The notes under the pieces were generated by a model. It saw only the letters and a list, made by a program, of their open reading frames with translations. It ran no database searches and was not told the DNA's origin. Below, piece by piece: positions 15,801 to 17,609 of a stretch of DNA of 17,609 nt. This stretch comes from CAYVAP01 sp964343195 (GTDB lineage Bacteria > Bacteroidota > Bacteroidia > J057): contig CAYFIR010000137.1 of assembly GCA_964343195.1 (NCBI GenBank), positions 1 to 17,609 on the forward strand, in the 5' to 3' direction. Positions within the stretch are counted from its first letter, which is position 1, and the number at the start of each line of letters is the position of its first letter. The position numbers and the translations under genes are program-made.

Positions 15801-15828
15801 CTTCCGATGAACCGGAATCTGGGATTTG
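15801..15828. repeat. 28-bp direct repeat, copy 2
   Basis: This is the second identical copy of the 28-bp unit. Between the copies lies a GCG-word spacer (TTAGCGACCTTTGCGCCTCC at 15773-15792 and CTTGCG), related in reverse complement to 237-270. Confidence 0.9.
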
Positions 15829-15914
15829 CGGTTAAAATAGCTGGTTCGCAAATGAAAATGTCTAATAGTATGCAATTCTTTACACTGCATTTCCTCCAAA
15901 CCTTTTCAACTTTT

Positions 15915-17327
15915 CTATCCAATCAGGTTAACATCAAAATACTTTGACAGAATCGTCAACAGGGAGATCAGTCCCAGCACTACGGGACAAACGATGGTGA
16001 TCATCAGGTTGAGGAAGGTATGCATGCCACTCCCCTGGAAACTTTCGTTGCCGGAGAGAATTTCCTGGGCCATGCCTTTGGTCTTCCATCGTGTGGCGAT
16101 GAAGACACTCAGCAAAAAGCCTCCCAGGGGCAGTCCGGTGGTGTTAAAGACATCATCGACCAGGTCCAGAAAGGACTTGTCCGCCCCTTCATAATGCAGG
16201 AAGCCACCCGCAGAGAAAATATCCAGGCCTCCCTGAGAGAGCATGCTGGGCAACCCAATTAGGAAGATCAGGGTGGCCAGGACGGGTACCGCAATCTTGC
16301 GGGGCACTTTCTTTTCGTCCACAAGGTAGGAAACCGGCACCTCCAGCAGGGAGATGGTTGAGGTCAAGGCGGCTACACTCAGCAACAGGAAGAAGGAGCC
16401 TCCTACGATGCGGCCCGCCATCGGACCCATGGCTTCAAAAATGCCCGGCAGGGCAATGAATACCAGCCCGGGACCAGCCGTCGGTTCCTGGCCCTGCGAA
16501 AAGACCAATGGGAAGATCAGCAGGCCTGAGAGAAAGGCCACAGAGAAGTCCGCTGCAGTCACAATCGCTGCCGAGGTGACGATGTTGTCCTTCTTGCTGA
16601 TGTAGGAGCCATAGGTGATCAGAGCTCCCATTCCCAGCGAAAGGGAGAAAAAGGCTTGTCCCATGGCGGAATAAACAGTGCTCAGGGTGATTTTGCTGAG
16701 GTCGGGAACAAGGTAAAAAGAGACACCGTCCATGGCGTTTTCCAGGGTCATGGCATAGATGATCAGGCCCAGCAGAATGGCAAATAGCGCTGGCATAAGC
16801 ACTTTGGCGGCAGACTCAATGCCATCCTGAATGCCTCGGCCTACGATGAAGGCGGTCAGCAACATGAAGACCACTGAGTACAACATGATCCAGTTGTTGC
16901 CAAAATCAAACACATTGCTCACGTAGCCCCCAAAAAACGCCCCAAAGTCAGGCTGACTTAGCAGGTCCCCAAAGGCGATCTGGATGAAGTACCCAAATGA
17001 CCAGCCTGCCACCACATTGTAAAATGATAGGATCATCACCCCACTTATGACACCCCATAGCCCAACATAGCTCCAGCCTTTTCCGCCGACAGCCTTATAG
17101 GCTCCTACCGGGTCTTTTTGGGTATGCCGTCCCAGGGCGATCTCGCCCACCATGATGGGAAATCCAATGATGATTGTACAGATCAGGTAGATCAGGAGAA
17201 AGGCAGCACCGCCATTTTCTCCAGTTTCGTAGGGAAACCGCCAGATGTTGCCCAGGCCGACGGCAGAGCCTGCGGCAGCGGCTACAAAGCCAAGTCGGCT
17301 GCTAAATCCAGAGCGAGAGGAAGCCAT
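15915..17327 (-). CDS. Sodium-dependent symporter, neurotransmitter:sodium symporter (NSS/SNF) family
   Basis: The gene encodes a 470-residue inner-membrane transporter of the LeuT fold, probably coupling amino-acid or related uptake to sodium. The N-terminal signature is visible at about 13-43: LGFVAAAAGSAVGLGNIWRF, PYETGENGGAAF, which includes the TM1 sodium and substrate site. About eleven to twelve hydrophobic segments follow, with the TM6/TM7 region AFFSLSLGMGALITYGSY and VTAADFSVAFLSGLLIFPLV in the usual order. The frame stays open to 17399, but those extra 24 residues translate an intergenic ATTCGTGATTCG repeat (LRITNIQLRIPPS), so I take the ATG at 17327. Thirteen bases without G in mRNA sense precede that codon. 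The specific substrate cannot be read from sequence. Confidence 0.92.
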   Translation of the reverse strand: MASSRSGFSSRLGFVAAAAGSAVGLGNIWRFPYETGENGGAAFLLIYLICTIIIGFPIMVGEIALGRHTQKDPVGAYKAVGGKGWSYVGLWGVISGVMILSFYNVVAGWSFGYFIQIAFGDLLSQPDFGAFFGGYVSNVFDFGNNWIMLYSVVFMLLTAFIVGRGIQDGIESAAKVLMPALFAILLGLIIYAMTLENAMDGVSFYLVPDLSKITLSTVYSAMGQAFFSLSLGMGALITYGSYISKKDNIVTSAAIVTAADFSVAFLSGLLIFPLVFSQGQEPTAGPGLVFIALPGIFEAMGPMAGRIVGGSFFLLLSVAALTSTISLLEVPVSYLVDEKKVPRKIAVPVLATLIFLIGLPSMLSQGGLDIFSAGGFLHYEGADKSFLDLVDDVFNTTGLPLGGFLLSVFIATRWKTKGMAQEILSGNESFQGSGMHTFLNLMITIVCPVVLGLISLLTILSKYFDVNLIG

Positions 17328-17609
17328 AGAGGGTGGAATTCGTAATTGGATATTCGTGATTCGTAATGGAAGAAGACCTAATGGTTGAACAACTTGCATT
17401 CAGCCGATGGGATTCACTTCACTTATTCGAAATTTGCGACCAAAATTTTTAAGCTGCAAGACCAAACCGGGAGTCAATCCCCGGATCTTCCTTCTTTTGA
17501 ATTCGCAGGTACATTGGCTTCGAAATTCGTGATCCGTAATTCGTATTTAAAAGTGCTAAGCACCTGGACAATAGAAATAAGGTATGAAGGGTATGGGGAA
17601 ATGAAGGGA
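17328..17609. repeat. Right-end intergenic region with ATTCGTGATTCG-type repeats
   Basis: No gene is seen in the last 282 bp. Two copies of the word family occur: 17335-17370 (GGAATTCGTAATTGG, then ATTCGTGATTCGTAATGGA) and 17521-17548 (CGAAATTCGTGATCCGTAAT, then TCGTATTT). The end, 17581-17609, holds GGTATGAAGGGTATGGGG, akin to the GGTATGGA tract. No TAnnTTTG box was found for the symporter. Confidence 0.6.

Larger units (their letters stand above)
15614..15914. other. Repeat-filled 301-bp intergenic region
   Basis: No gene is seen here. The region holds the GGTATGGA tract (15623-15677), a 6-bp-arm inverted repeat (GAAACC/GGTTTC, 15713-15727), the two 28-bp direct repeats (15728-15755 and 15801-15828) and a 7-bp inverted repeat (ATTTGCG at 15824-15830, CGCAAAT at 15847-15853). 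It lies between the stop of the symporter and the start of the SH3-domain gene. Confidence 0.7.

Noticed and set aside
15728..15828. CRISPR-like array (two 28-bp repeats, 45-bp spacer)
   Set aside because: Only two copies, spacer similar to other intergenic DNA in the window, no cas genes.
15619..15835. Short plus-strand open frames over the GGTATGGA tract and 28-bp repeats
   Set aside because: They translate tandem repeat DNA and have no homology or start context.

Overview
The window looks like a chromosomal stretch from a member of the Bacteroidota, possibly near the Saprospiria or Cytophagales. The reasons are a miaB / sigma-54 activator / lptE gene order I recognise from that phylum, a recN promoter candidate of the Bacteroidota type (TTG, 17 bp, TAAATTTG), start sites without Shine-Dalgarno sequences, and several exported envelope proteins. 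The placement is inferred from gene content only. Thirteen of the fifteen genes that I call are predominantly housekeeping or envelope genes; the accessory-looking ones are uncharacterised secreted proteins. I see no phage, IS element, CRISPR array, tRNA or rRNA.

Layout. Left end: a 371-bp non-coding stretch with a degraded repeat, then a plus-strand YdjA-like nitroreductase (372-995). It converges on a minus-strand glycogen-debranching enzyme (1019-3061, GTG start). Upstream of that lie a secreted 520-residue protein with a CBM9-like N-terminal region (3450-5012), an RlpA/SPOR cell-wall protein (5166-5960), and a small membrane-anchored unknown (6087-6701). A plus-strand alpha/beta hydrolase with a TTG start (6811-7455) diverges from that gene and converges on the next cluster.

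Middle and right: the minus-strand cluster miaB (10853-9360), sigma-54 activator (9263-8031) and lptE (8016-7462) links tRNA modification, transcription control and LPS export. Upstream of it lie a DinB-family gene and an exported membrane protein 13 bp apart (12772-10993), recN (14746-13049), a secreted SH3-domain protein (15613-14855) and a sodium:neurotransmitter-type symporter (17327-15915). The extreme right end is non-coding.

The most unusual content is between the genes. Several minus-strand starts follow short tandem or quasi-tandem repeats (GGTATGGA x7, GATCATG x3, GGTCAG-type words and ATTCGTGATTCGTAAT-type words). In mRNA sense these leaders contain few or no G residues; the longest has 69 consecutive non-G bases directly before its ATG. 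A 28-bp direct repeat with a 73-bp offset flanks a GCG-rich word that also occurs in degraded form at the left end. These are the best candidates for something undescribed. I do not see a convincing new multi-gene system.
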